A DNA stretch of 64,000 bases from Dorea_A sp016295505 (GCF_039832105.1 NZ_JBDOHS010000002.1:248001-312000); one strand, 5' to 3'; positions 8,868 through 17,845 are shown, counted from the first letter of the stretch. A program made the numbers and translations. Notes: generated by a model from the letters alone, not told the origin.

Positions 8868-9797
8868 CTATTTTATGATTGTGCCGGTCTTTCCTTTTAA
8901 CGCTTCGTTCAGTTTATCAAAAGAAGTAATCAATGCGCTTCTTCCTTCTCTCTTTTCAATAAACTCGACCGAAGCTTTGAACTTCGGATACATGTTATAC
9001 TTGCCAAAGTGACCTTCTTCCATATATTCCTTAGCCTGCTCCACACTGATCTCCCCGAGTTCTTCTTCCTCCGGTCTTCCCATATTGATTTTTACCTTCT
9101 CAACACTGGTCAGAATGATCAGCATATCTGCATTTATCTCTTCTGCCATCTTTCCGGCAGTCAGATCTTTTTCAATGACAGCTCCGGCTCCCTTCAGATG
9201 ATGATCCTGCTCCAGAACCGGAATTCCTCCGCCTCCGCAGGCAACAACGATCTGATCTGCATCCAGAAGTGCCCGGATTGCATCGATCTCAACAATACTG
9301 ACCGGATTCGGCGCAGATACAATACGGCGATAACCCTTTCCAGGCTCTTCCACCACATAATTGCCCTTTTTCCGTTCTGCATTCGCCTCTTCCACATTCA
9401 TATAACGTCCCAGTACCTTTGTCGGTGTATAAAACGCTTCATCATATGGGTCAACGATCACCTGCGTCAGAATCGTACTGACCGTTCTGTAAATACCTCT
9501 GTTCATCAGTTCTTCACGGATTCCATTCTGAAGGTCATAACCGATATATCCCTGACTCATAGCAGAGCAAACTGACATCGGAGCGGCTGTATAATTTTCA
9601 TGTTCCTTTCCGAATTCATTCATAGCAGTATGAATCATTCCCACCTGTGGTGCATTGCTGTGCGTGATCGCCACCTGATAACCTTTTTCAATCAGGTCCG
9701 CGATAACTCTTGATGTATTCTTTACCGCTTCTTTCTGTTCCGGAAGTGTTGTGCCAAGTGCACGGTGTCCTAATGCAACTACTACTCTTTTCTTCAT
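8868..9797 (-). CDS. arcC: Carbamate kinase family protein
   Basis: The 309-aa protein aligns with carbamate kinases over its length (VACGGGGIPV, the EKDLTAGKMA region, MYPKFKASVEFI). Carbamate kinase transfers phosphate between carbamoyl phosphate and ADP. Two normally invariant glycine motifs differ: VALGGNAL reads VALGHRAL and HGNGPQVG reads HSNAPQVG. This suggests a divergent subfamily whose substrate may differ. No arginine deiminase, ornithine carbamoyltransferase or agmatine genes are adjacent. The ATG is preceded by AGAGGT. The gene symbol is therefore provisional. Confidence 0.8.
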   Translation of the reverse strand: MKKRVVVALGHRALGTTLPEQKEAVKNTSRVIADLIEKGYQVAITHSNAPQVGMIHTAMNEFGKEHENYTAAPMSVCSAMSQGYIGYDLQNGIREELMNRGIYRTVSTILTQVIVDPYDEAFYTPTKVLGRYMNVEEANAERKKGNYVVEEPGKGYRRIVSAPNPVSIVEIDAIRALLDADQIVVACGGGGIPVLEQDHHLKGAGAVIEKDLTAGKMAEEINADMLIILTSVEKVKINMGRPEEEELGEISVEQAKEYMEEGHFGKYNMYPKFKASVEFIEKREGRSALITSFDKLNEALKGKTGTIIK

Positions 9798-9883
9798 AAT
9801 CTATACCTCTGCTTTTCTATGTTTGTCTTCAATAAAATATAAGAAAATTATAGTATTTTTTTCACGAAATTACAACGTTTGTT

Positions 9884-10822
9884 TTATGCATTTCTGGAAC
9901 ATCTGAATTGAAGTTCTTCCCATCTTCTGTCCACTTCTTTCTGGAATGCTTCCAGAAGATATTCATTTCCCTTTTTAAACAGATGTTTGAATCTGCCCTG
10001 TGGTCTTAAGAAGTCTTCAATCGGAAGTTTTTTCTTCGGCTCATAGTTCAGGATCCATTTTCCTTCTACTACTTCAAACAGCGGCCAGTAACAGGTTTCA
10101 ACTCCCAGCTTACAGATTTCCATAATATCCGGAGTATTGTATCTCCACCCTCTCGGACATGGAGCCATGATATTCAAAAATGCAGCTCCCGGTGTATAGA
10201 TCGCTTTTTCAGATTTGATATGCAGATCTTTAAAGTTCTGCACAAATGTAGTCTGTGCGACATATGGAATATCATGCGCGGCAATTACTGCTGCCAGATC
10301 TTTCCTGTTCTGTGGCTTTCCATTACTTTCAGTTCCAACCGGAGTCGTCGTTGTATCCGCATACATTGGAGTCGCTGAAGATCTCTGAATTCCGGTATTC
10401 ATATACGCACCATTGTCATAGCACACATATACCATATCCTGATTCCGTTCCATAGCTCCTGACAGAGACTGCAGACCAATATCATAAGTACCGCCGTCGC
10501 CGCCGAATGTAATAAACTTATATGTCTCGTCCAGTTTTCCTTTTCTTTTTAATACTTTATACGCACCTTCCACTCCGCTTAATGTTGCTCCTGCATTTTC
10601 AAATGCATTGTGAATATAGCTGTCTTCCCACGCGGTATAAGGATATGTAAATGTTGAGACTTCCAGGCAGCCGGTTGCATTGCCGATTACAGCCTTATCT
10701 CCCTCGTGGAGTCCTCTGAGTACATTTCTTACAGCAATCGTACCGCCGCATCCGGCACACATTCTGTGCCCGGGAGCAAGACGCTCCGTTTTATTCATCG
10801 TTTCTTTAAAATTATAACTCAT
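9884..10822 (-). CDS. porB: 2-oxoacid:ferredoxin oxidoreductase beta subunit (PorB-type)
   Basis: The 312-aa thiamine-diphosphate-binding subunit shows the cluster-binding CAGCGG near residue 22 and the TPP/Mg motif GGDGGTYDIG followed by NGAYMNTGIQ. A further Cys-containing loop, MAPCPRGW, is present. It resembles Thermotoga-type pyruvate synthase beta subunits. It is the last gene of the porC-porD-porA-porB operon, starting 12 nt after porA. The enzyme decarboxylates a 2-oxoacid to acyl-CoA and reduces ferredoxin. Pyruvate is the likeliest substrate, but the T-box leader leaves branched-chain oxoacids possible. Confidence 0.92.
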   Translation of the reverse strand: MSYNFKETMNKTERLAPGHRMCAGCGGTIAVRNVLRGLHEGDKAVIGNATGCLEVSTFTYPYTAWEDSYIHNAFENAGATLSGVEGAYKVLKRKGKLDETYKFITFGGDGGTYDIGLQSLSGAMERNQDMVYVCYDNGAYMNTGIQRSSATPMYADTTTTPVGTESNGKPQNRKDLAAVIAAHDIPYVAQTTFVQNFKDLHIKSEKAIYTPGAAFLNIMAPCPRGWRYNTPDIMEICKLGVETCYWPLFEVVEGKWILNYEPKKKLPIEDFLRPQGRFKHLFKKGNEYLLEAFQKEVDRRWEELQFRCSRNA

Positions 10823-10834
10823 CTTCTTCGCCCC

Positions 10835-12016
10835 CTATTCTCTGATTCCCATATAACGATAGGTCTCTCCTGCATCGCCGTCTTCGATGATCTGTTTCAG
10901 GGTTTCATATACGGCTTCCATATCTTCTACGCGCACGTCACGACCACCAAGTCCATAAATATAGTTCACTGCCAGCGCTTCAGATCTCGCTCTGAACAAT
11001 GCCGCCATCACATCAGCTCCAAGCGGACCGCCCTGATTGGTATAGCTCTCCGCACGATCCATGATCGCAACTGCTTTTACACCTTTCAATGCTTCTGCAA
11101 TCTCGGAAGCCGGGAACGGCCGGAACAGACGAATCTTGATCATTCCGACTTTTTCTCCCTGTGCACGAAGCTTATCTATAGCGTCTTTCGTGGTTCCTGA
11201 TGCAGATCCGATGATCACTACAGCTCTCTGAGCGTCTTCCATGCAATACTCTTCAAACAATCCGTATTCTCTTCCGGAAAGCGCAGCAAATTCTTTTGCT
11301 ACATCCAGAACGACCCCGTTTACATGTTTCATTCCTTCTGCCTGATTACGCTTTGCTTCCATATAATAATCGGTAATGGAATAAGGACCCACCGCCATCG
11401 GACACTCCGGATTCAACAGATAATTCTCCGGTTCATATTCTCCAACAAAATTTTTAACCTCTTCATCTTCCAGAAGTTCAATATTCTCTACCGCATGACT
11501 GGTAATAAAACCATCCTGGCAGATCATGATCGGAAGTCTGACATCCTGATGTTCTGCGATCCGATATGCCTGGACCATGTTATCATATGCTTCCTGATTG
11601 TTCTCTGCATAAATCTGAATCCATCCGGAATCCCTTGCTCCCATACTGTCTGAATGATCACAGTTAATGTTAATCGGACCGGAAAGTGCACGGTTTACCA
11701 GTGCAAGTGCCACAGGGAGTCTGTTGGATGCTGCAATATACAATTCTTCCCACATATACGCAAGACCACAGGAAGAAGTAGCTGTAAGACTTCTTGCTCC
11801 TGCTGCTTCTGCTCCGATTGCCGCACTCATGGAACTATGTTCACTTTCCACTGTGATAAACTCCGTATCTACCTGACCATTTGCCACAAAAGAAGCAAAG
11901 TACTGTGGAATCTCTGTAGATGGCGTAATCGGAAATGCCGGAAATACATCCGGGTTAATCTGTCTGAGCGCTACTGCCACCGCTTCATTACCTGATAATC
12001 TGTCTCTCTTTGCCAT
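10835..12016 (-). CDS. porA: 2-oxoacid:ferredoxin oxidoreductase alpha subunit (PorA-type)
   Basis: The 393-aa subunit has the N-terminal pyrimidine-binding domain (FPITPSTEIPQYF, ESEHSSMSAAIGAEAAGAR) and a C-terminal transketolase-like domain with VIIGSASGTTKDAI and IRLFRPFP. The size is right for separate-subunit enzymes rather than the fused clostridial 1200-aa form. It sits between porD (1 nt upstream) and porB. An AGGGGTGAAG ribosome site precedes the ATG. Confidence 0.93.
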   Translation of the reverse strand: MAKRDRLSGNEAVAVALRQINPDVFPAFPITPSTEIPQYFASFVANGQVDTEFITVESEHSSMSAAIGAEAAGARSLTATSSCGLAYMWEELYIAASNRLPVALALVNRALSGPININCDHSDSMGARDSGWIQIYAENNQEAYDNMVQAYRIAEHQDVRLPIMICQDGFITSHAVENIELLEDEEVKNFVGEYEPENYLLNPECPMAVGPYSITDYYMEAKRNQAEGMKHVNGVVLDVAKEFAALSGREYGLFEEYCMEDAQRAVVIIGSASGTTKDAIDKLRAQGEKVGMIKIRLFRPFPASEIAEALKGVKAVAIMDRAESYTNQGGPLGADVMAALFRARSEALAVNYIYGLGGRDVRVEDMEAVYETLKQIIEDGDAGETYRYMGIRE

Positions 12017-12017
12017 C

Positions 12018-12320
12018 TTACTTCACCCCTTCCATCGTAATTGCGCCAAATGGGCATGCTTTTACACAGATGCCGCATCCTTTACAGTGATCATAGTCAA
12101 ATGCGCCTCTCTTCATATCTTTTACCGGAATAGAACTGTCCGGACATACCGGAACACAAAGAAGACACTGCTTACATTTATCCTCAATAAATACCGGTTT
12201 ATTGGTAGACCATTCTCCGGTCTTAAAATCTCTGGAGGTTCCTGCCCCTGCAACGATCATTCCCTCCGTCAGATCCTGCCATTTTGTCTTTACGCCTAAT
12301 TTACTGATATCTGTTGCCAT
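12018..12320 (-). CDS. porD: 2-oxoacid:ferredoxin oxidoreductase delta subunit (2x[4Fe-4S])
   Basis: The 100-aa protein has two full ferredoxin motifs, CKQCLLCVPVCPD and CKGCGICVKACPF, in its C-terminal half. It carries electrons from the TPP site to external ferredoxin. The ATG overlaps the porC stop (TAATG), indicating translational coupling. Confidence 0.93.
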   Translation of the reverse strand: MATDISKLGVKTKWQDLTEGMIVAGAGTSRDFKTGEWSTNKPVFIEDKCKQCLLCVPVCPDSSIPVKDMKRGAFDYDHCKGCGICVKACPFGAITMEGVK

Positions 12321-12892
12321 TACCGTACCTCCTTTAACGCCATTTCAAGAGCCTTCATATTGCCGTCAATTACTTCCGGCTTACTTGCAAACTTATGTTC
12401 AAAAGAGGCTTTCATCTCTCTCAGAAATACTTCCTCATCCATAATACCCGCCACTTTGACGATTGCGGCCAGAAGCGGTGTATTCGGGAAGTATTTTCCC
12501 ATGGTCTCCATCGAAACCTTATATGCATCGATGGTATATACTTTTCCTTCATATCCTTTCAGATGTGGAATAATCTCCTCTTTGGAACGCTGTGTATTCA
12601 CAAGGATTGCTCCCTCTTTTTTCAATCCGCTTGTCACATCCACTGATTCGAGCAGGGATTCATCTACAACCACTACATACTGTGGATCATAAATATTAGA
12701 ATGTACACGAATCTGTTCATCACTGATACGATTGTACGCTGTGATCGGCGCTCCCATACGCTCCGGTCCGTATTCCGGGAAGCCCTGTACATATTTTCCG
12801 GTTTTAAATGCTACATCTGCCAGAAGCAGTGCTGCAGTCTTGGCACCCTGACCGCCACGGCCATGCCATCTGATTTCCGTATGATTACTCAT
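12320..12892 (-). CDS. porC: 2-oxoacid:ferredoxin oxidoreductase gamma subunit (PorC-type)
   Basis: The 190-aa protein has RWHGRGGQGAKTAA near the N-terminus and YGPERMGAPITAY, the hallmark of the CoA-associated gamma domain. It is the first gene of the operon in the order gamma, delta, alpha, beta. It follows about 370 nt of leader RNA containing a T-box, so the whole operon is probably controlled by tRNA charging. GAAAGGATG precedes the ATG. Confidence 0.93.
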   Translation of the reverse strand: MSNHTEIRWHGRGGQGAKTAALLLADVAFKTGKYVQGFPEYGPERMGAPITAYNRISDEQIRVHSNIYDPQYVVVVDESLLESVDVTSGLKKEGAILVNTQRSKEEIIPHLKGYEGKVYTIDAYKVSMETMGKYFPNTPLLAAIVKVAGIMDEEVFLREMKASFEHKFASKPEVIDGNMKALEMALKEVR

Positions 12893-12963
12893 CTTTTCTC
12901 ATCCTTTCTTTTCTATTGCGTTGGCTGTTCCTATGGCATTACGGAACAAACTTTTATAAAGAA

Positions 12964-13240
12964 CAAAAAAATCCATCCCCAAAAGGGACGGATCCATATC
13001 TCATCATCATTCCGCAACCACCCTGTTTTCTAAAAAACAAGTACGAATACAACGCACTATCATACGCGGTTTCTGTAACGGGAAACCCCCGAGAAGACTT
13101 AATGGATATCGGATGTTTCCTTTCGGTCTTCCTTCTCAGAGATGATTTTCAAAACAATGCTCCCACTGCATTCCACCACCAGCAGCTCTCTGTAGGTGAG
13201 TCATCTGCTCCTACTCTTTCTCTTCATCGAATTATAATTA
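12964..13240 (-). ncRNA. T-box riboswitch leader of the por operon
   Basis: Reading the minus strand, Stem I is visible with AGTA (loop E), CAGAGAG and a GGTGGTGGAAT terminal loop. The antiterminator core AGGGTGGTTGCGG lies at 13012-13024, close to the canonical AGGGUGGNACCGCG. A terminator hairpin with arms around ATCCGTCCC and GGGGATGGAT plus a T7 run follows at 12964-12996. After the loop-E GAA the specifier region reads GAA-A-AUC-A, which suggests the Ile codon AUC; this reading is tentative. A T-box senses uncharged tRNA and permits read-through. Confidence 0.85.
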
Positions 13241-13270
13241 TAGAGTGCAATCTGTTTTTTGCATATTGTG

Positions 13271-13299
13271 ATTTTACCCTATTTTTTCACAAACGTCAA
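13271..13299 (-). promoter_or_regulatory. Promoter of the T-box/por operon
   Basis: Minus-strand -35 TTGACG and -10 TAAAAT are separated by 17 nt, about 30 nt before the T-box begins. Confidence 0.7.
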
Positions 13300-13337
13300 C
13301 CTCTTTTTCACAGAATTCGACAAGATATTGCAAGGGC

Positions 13338-13367
13338 TTGCAATTATCTCATCAATCAGAGTATACT
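13338..13367 (+). promoter_or_regulatory. Promoter of the nucleotidyltransferase gene
   Basis: TTGCAA and TATACT are separated by 18 nt, 42 nt upstream of the chosen ATG. Confidence 0.55.
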
Positions 13368-13409
13368 AATATCGAAAGTAAACACTGGACAGAAGAGGGG
13401 AGAATATAC

Positions 13410-14006
13410 ATGTTAGCAGAAACGGGCGTAATTCATGCAAGATTTCAGGTACTGCATTTAAAACATATGGAATACATACTTGCTGCAAAGATGAGATGTC
13501 GAAAGCTTTATATCGGCATTACCAATCCGGACAGTCTTCACACCAGGGATATTCCTCTGGATATTAATCGTTCCGCAAAATCGGCCAATCCACTTACCTA
13601 TTTTGAACGAAGCGAAATCATTAAAGGGGCAATGGCAGAATTCGGTGTACCGGAATCAGAATATGAGATCATTCCGTTTCCAATCAGTTATCCGGAATAC
13701 ATCCTGCAGTATGCACCAAAAGATGCGGTGTATTATATGGGCATTTTTGATGATTGGGATGAGGAAAAATACAAAAGATTGAAAAGTCTTGGTCTGAATG
13801 TTGTCGTGCTATGGAAAAAGGCACCGGAAGAAAAAGGAATCACCGGGTCCAAGATTCGCAATCTGATCGCGACAGATCAGGAATGGGCACAGCTGGTTCC
13901 CAAAAGTGTATACCGGTATCTGACGGATCATCATCTGGATGAAAGAATCAGACGCCTGGAAAAGATGCGTCTGGACGAGAAAGATATTAACCTGATCAAA
14001 GATTAA
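13410..14006 (+). CDS. Cytidylyltransferase-like protein (NMN adenylyltransferase-like)
   Basis: The 198-aa protein begins MLAETGVIHARFQVLHLKH, a nucleotidyltransferase alpha/beta-phosphodiesterase start in which HLKH replaces the HxGH signature. GITGSKIRNLI near the C-terminus corresponds to the ISSTxxR motif. The closest functional type is nicotinamide-nucleotide adenylyltransferase, which makes NAD, but the substrate is not proven. The ATG at 13410 is preferred over an upstream start because GAGGGGAG lies just before it and the promoter overlaps the longer version. It is divergent from the por operon. Confidence 0.75.
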   Translation: MLAETGVIHARFQVLHLKHMEYILAAKMRCRKLYIGITNPDSLHTRDIPLDINRSAKSANPLTYFERSEIIKGAMAEFGVPESEYEIIPFPISYPEYILQYAPKDAVYYMGIFDDWDEEKYKRLKSLGLNVVVLWKKAPEEKGITGSKIRNLIATDQEWAQLVPKSVYRYLTDHHLDERIRRLEKMRLDEKDINLIKD

Positions 14007-14044
14007 AATGGATTGTTGCAAATATTTTGCAACAATCCATTTTA
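14005..14044. terminator. Bidirectional terminator between the nucleotidyltransferase gene and dapB
   Basis: Arms AAAATGGATTGTTGCAAA and TTTGCAACAATCCATTTT pair perfectly and end in T-runs on both strands. Confidence 0.85.
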
Positions 14045-14048
14045 ATGA

Positions 14049-14846
14049 TTACAGGTTCAATACATCTTTAATCGTATAGAATCCCGGTCCTTTATCTGCC
14101 AGGTATGCTGCACAGTCACAAGCTCCTCGTGCAAAACATTCCCAGTTATAGGAATGATGCGTGATCTCAAGTCGTTCACCCATACCACCAAAATATACGG
14201 TATGGCTGCTTGGAATATTACCGGCACGCAGAGAATGATATCCGATCGTTCCCGTCTCTCTCGGTGATGCCCCTTCCCGTCCATAGACCGCAATATCCTT
14301 CAGCTCTTTTCCAAGCGCATGTGCCATAATCTCACCCATCTCCTTTGATGTTCCACTTGGTGCATCCTTTTTCCACTGATCATGCATTTCCAAAATCTCA
14401 ATATCGATCTCGTCTTTCAGTGTTTCTGTAACAATTTCCAACAATTTATTCATAATATTGACCAGTTTGGAAGTATTTGCCGCATACAGCATCGGAATCT
14501 CTGTTGCCGCGTCACAAAAACGCTGCATCTCTTCCTGCGAAAATCCCGTTGTACCACAGACCAGAGCTTTTTTATGAGCAATTGCCGCATCCAATACCTG
14601 CATTGCCATCTCTTTCGTTGAGAAATCTATGATTACGTCACATGAATCAATTACGTCTTCCAGATTATCCGTAACCGGAATTCCCAGATCACGTCCTACC
14701 ATAGCCACGGTTCCCAGATCTTTACCGATATACTCTCCGCCTTTCGGGCCAACAGCCGCTGACAATTCCATATCTTCTCTTCCTGCAGCCACCTGTGTGA
14801 TTAATTTCCCCATTTTACCTCTCGGTCCTATTACCATTACTTTCAT
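14049..14846 (-). CDS. dapB: 4-hydroxy-tetrahydrodipicolinate reductase
   Basis: The 265-aa protein has the DapB nucleotide-binding start VIGPRGKMGKLI (a variant of GxxGxMG), the substrate/catalytic motif EMHDQWKKDAPSGTSKEM, and VCGTTGF. It reduces hydroxytetrahydrodipicolinate in lysine and meso-DAP synthesis. It stands alone here: no dapA is adjacent. The leader up to the tRNA-Pro gene is short and shows no L-box. Confidence 0.95.
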   Translation of the reverse strand: MKVMVIGPRGKMGKLITQVAAGREDMELSAAVGPKGGEYIGKDLGTVAMVGRDLGIPVTDNLEDVIDSCDVIIDFSTKEMAMQVLDAAIAHKKALVCGTTGFSQEEMQRFCDAATEIPMLYAANTSKLVNIMNKLLEIVTETLKDEIDIEILEMHDQWKKDAPSGTSKEMGEIMAHALGKELKDIAVYGREGASPRETGTIGYHSLRAGNIPSSHTVYFGGMGERLEITHHSYNWECFARGACDCAAYLADKGPGFYTIKDVLNL

Positions 14847-14969
14847 AATCCAAGCTCCTTTCGCATATATTCAAATACGCCTTCTATCATTAAGGCTATT
14901 ATACCATACGAATTTCCAAAGGAAAATAAAGCTTGCATTATCTGGTGCAATTCGGTAGAATAGTTGTAT

Positions 14970-15044
14970 CGGGGTATGGCTCAGTTTGGTCAGAGCGCAC
15001 GGCTGGGGGCCGTGAGGTCGCAGGTTCGAATCCTGTTACCCCGA
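14970..15044 (+). tRNA. tRNA-Pro (GGG)
   Basis: A full cloverleaf folds: acceptor CGGGGTA with TACCCCG (C1-G72, typical of tRNA-Pro), anticodon stem CACGG with CCGTG, and loop CTGGGGG giving anticodon GGG. The T-loop is TTCGAAT. The discriminator is A and no CCA is encoded. Confidence 0.95.
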
Positions 15045-15121
15045 TGAATGAAGGCATAGCTTTCGATATATCCGGAAGCTATGCCTTTCTCATGGCTGGA
15101 ATCTGGTCTTATCATTGCTGT

Positions 15122-15433
15122 TTAAGCTTTTAGCAGCTCCATCAACTCATGTTTTGGCTTTGCACCCATGTCCCTCTTTACAACTTCTCCATCCCGGAAC
15201 ACCAGAAATGTCGGGATGGACATCACTCTGTACTGCCTTGCAAGCTCCGGCTGATCATCAACATCAACCTTACATATCTTGGCATCTGTAACTTCTTCTG
15301 CCATCTCCTCTACAATCGGTCCTACCATCTGGCAGGGACCACACCAGGTCGCCCAGAAATCAACCAGCACCGGAATCTTAGTTTCTAATACTTCCTTTTG
15401 AAAATTATCTTTCGTCAAATGTACGACTGCCAT
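15122..15433 (-). CDS. trxA: Thioredoxin
   Basis: The 103-aa protein has the WCGPC active site at 30-34, the cis-Pro segment SIPTFLVF, and KVDVDDQPELA. It is the general disulfide reductase. The ATG at 15433 is chosen because AAAGGAAG lies just upstream and the N-terminus then matches the family. It is a single gene convergent with tRNA-Pro. Confidence 0.95.
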   Translation of the reverse strand: MAVVHLTKDNFQKEVLETKIPVLVDFWATWCGPCQMVGPIVEEMAEEVTDAKICKVDVDDQPELARQYRVMSIPTFLVFRDGEVVKRDMGAKPKHELMELLKA

Positions 15434-15586
15434 ATCTAATCTTCCTTTCTTCTTTTTGATTTTGTATTTTTTTCTATTATAACCCATTTTTCAACAAAAT
15501 CCGCAATATTATCATAGGAAATATAATTTTTTCATCTTTATAACAAATGTATATCTGTTCCTACTGCCCCTAAGCATTCATGTATT

Positions 15587-15686
15587 TTCATAAATACAAA
15601 AGAAAAATTAATATTTATGAATAATTTTTATGTTTATTACAGTTCCTTCTTGTGGTAGAATGATATTATATAAACAAAGAAGGAAC
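15587..15686 (+). promoter_or_regulatory. Two inverted repeats in the GntR upstream region
   Basis: TTCATAAATA (15587-15596) pairs with TATTTATGAA (15612-15621). GTTCCTTCTT (15642-15651) pairs with AAGAAGGAAC (15677-15686), and the second arm contains the ribosome binding site of the regulator. A weak promoter, TTCTTG and TATAAA, may lie inside the second loop. They could be operators or an RNA hairpin masking the ribosome site. Confidence 0.5.
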
Positions 15687-15693
15687 GTTGCAT

Positions 15694-16401
15694 ATGAAAA
15701 ATATAATTCATCACAAAACTCTGCGAGAACAAGTTGCAGATGCTATTCGAAAAAAAATACTATACCATGAACTCGAGCCCGGAATGAGAATCACGGAATC
15801 AGAATTAGCCACTAATTTTGGTGTCAGCCATGGTCCGGTGCGTGAAGCGCTTCGCCAGCTGGAGCAGGAGGGATTGGTAGAATATACCCGTAATGTCGGC
15901 TGCTCCGTAAGGGATATCTCTTTCCAGAATGTAATTGAAGCACTGTTAATCAGAGGATCTTATGAGCTTACTGCAGCACGCGCCTGTGCAGGCAATATCT
16001 CGGATAAAGCGATGGAGGAAATGGCCTCCATACTGGATTACATGAAGGATATGGATGGCTCTGACTTTACAGAACCTATTATCTATGATAACAAATTTCA
16101 TACTGTCTTGATCCACGAAGCACATATGCCTTATCTTACAAAAGCATGGTCTTCCTTGGATTTTGCTACTTTTTTCACATTTTATCAGCAGACTGATCAT
16201 AAAGATTCTGTAACACACAGACAATATGACGTCCACAAAGAAATTTATGACATTTATCTGAGCAAAGACTGTCAGGCTATCTGCAATATGATTTCCAGTC
16301 ATTACAAAAATTCAGTGGACTACATGATCAAAGAAAAGGGGATGTCTGAGGCAGATTTCCCGTTCTCATTTGATATTATTGAGCCACCGGTCTTTCCTTA
16401 G
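15694..16401 (+). CDS. GntR family transcriptional regulator (FadR/FCD subfamily)
   Basis: The 235-aa protein has an N-terminal winged helix (LREQVADAIRKKIL, GMRITESELATNFGVSHGPVREALRQLEQEGLV) and an all-helical FCD effector domain. The ATG at 15694 is chosen over a TTG two codons earlier because AAGGAA is 8 nt upstream of it. It is convergent with the peptidase and POT transporter genes and is a reasonable candidate for their regulator. The effector is unknown. Confidence 0.9.
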   Translation: MKNIIHHKTLREQVADAIRKKILYHELEPGMRITESELATNFGVSHGPVREALRQLEQEGLVEYTRNVGCSVRDISFQNVIEALLIRGSYELTAARACAGNISDKAMEEMASILDYMKDMDGSDFTEPIIYDNKFHTVLIHEAHMPYLTKAWSSLDFATFFTFYQQTDHKDSVTHRQYDVHKEIYDIYLSKDCQAICNMISSHYKNSVDYMIKEKGMSEADFPFSFDIIEPPVFP

Positions 16402-16440
16402 AACACTATCGTATATTTCATAATATCTTCAAGTAACTAC

Positions 16441-16480
16441 AAGTGCCGGGATGCACACACTGATGCATCCCGGCACTTTT
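16441..16480. terminator. Terminator shared by gntR and the broken peptidase gene
   Basis: The arms AAGTGCCGGGATGCA and TGCATCCCGGCACTT pair and are followed by TTTTCT. Confidence 0.85.
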
Positions 16481-16502
16481 CTATCAATAGGCCATTTGGA
16501 TA

Positions 16503-17845
16503 TTAAACTGCTCTTGTATACTTCGCAAGCCATTCTGTTTCTTCTTCATTCAGATAAGGGGAAATGGCGTCGTATACTTTCTTGTGATAATTATTTAAAA
16601 GCTTCTTCTCTTCTTCTGTCATAATATCAGGATTAATTGCATCCAGATCCATTGGAATTAATGTAATCTCATCGAAATACATAAACTGTCCATACTCATT
16701 TTTCTCACCTTTACAGCACAGAAGCTCATTTTCCAGACGAATACCATGGGATCCTTCCACATAGAAACCTGGTTCATCCGTAATAACCATACCTTCCTGC
16801 AATACTGCCGTGTCACCTTTGACATATCTCCAGCGGAAACTTGCCGGGCTCTCATGGATATTCAAAAGTCTTGTTACATCTGTAGAACCTTCCCAGAATC
16901 CAGCTCCTGTATCTGTCATGAAAAAGTTTCCTTCTTTTAATTCCACATCCGTCTCTGGTGTAGATATATAATGAACGATAGCCCCATGCTCACCATAAGA
17001 TGCAATCGGTTCAAAGCTCGGGCGGATAAAATTGCCCATTTCAGCACGTAATTCATCCAGTTTTTCTGTAGCGCTCATCTCAGTAATTCTAGTCTTACCT
17101 ACGTTCTCCTTCAGCCACTTCATAAATCTGACATGCGCCACACTGTCTTTAATCTGCGCTTTCCTGATATTTTCTACTTCTACCGGATTCTTTGCAGATT
17201 TCATAAGCATTGTTGGATTCTCTGCTTCCACTTTTTTATCATTTTCAGGTATATTGTTGTACAGAACATAATTCAATTTTCCGGGATCAATCAATGCTAC
17301 TGTTTCTCCATCCAGCTTGCGAATGTCTTCATAGATATCATTGTATGGATGCAGATGTACATTCAATTCATTCAGCTGCGCTTTGATCTCATCATTTAAT
17401 TTATTTTCATCAACGTACAATTCCATACTGTCCATCCTGATAATGGCATAAGAAAGTACTAATGGGAAAAACTCAATATCATCACCACGGATATTCAAAG
17501 TCCAGCAAATATCATCAAGAGTTGTAAGGACATGTACATTCGCCCCGGCTTTTTCCATCTTTTCACGAATTCTCTTTAATTTATCTGCTGCTGTTTCACC
17601 TGCATATTCGACTCCAAGTGAAAATGCAGACGCTTTGGAAAGTTCCGGACGGTCTTCCCAAATCAGATCAATCAGATCTTCATGATATGCAACTTTTGCC
17701 TGCTTTTCTTCTGCAACTTTGGCGTATTCTTCCTACTCGCCTACGTATTCATTCTGATGAAAGTCAGCTGTCGGAACAATATATACATCGACTCCTTTTT
17801 CTTCCATCTTTATACGTAATTTTTTCAATCTTTCAGGAATACTCA
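16503..17845 (-). pseudogene. Degenerate Xaa-Pro aminopeptidase (second pepP copy)
   Basis: This is a tandem paralogue of the intact gene at 18079-19866. Translation begins at ATG 17845 (GAGAGGTG upstream) and reads MSIPERLKKLRIKMEEKG up to EYVGE, then an in-frame TAG. There a segment of about 80 residues present in the intact copy is missing. The frame resumes as EEYAKVAEEK and stays open. A second, in-frame deletion of about 65 residues joins GSTDVTR to LLNIHE and removes the HGTGHGVG metal-binding His. The remaining 351-aa ORF therefore cannot be an active M24 enzyme. The promoter upstream is intact. Confidence 0.9.

Noticed and set aside
16503..17845. Frame break in the second pepP could be a sequencing error
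   Set aside because: The differences are two long losses relative to the paralogue, not single-base indels.
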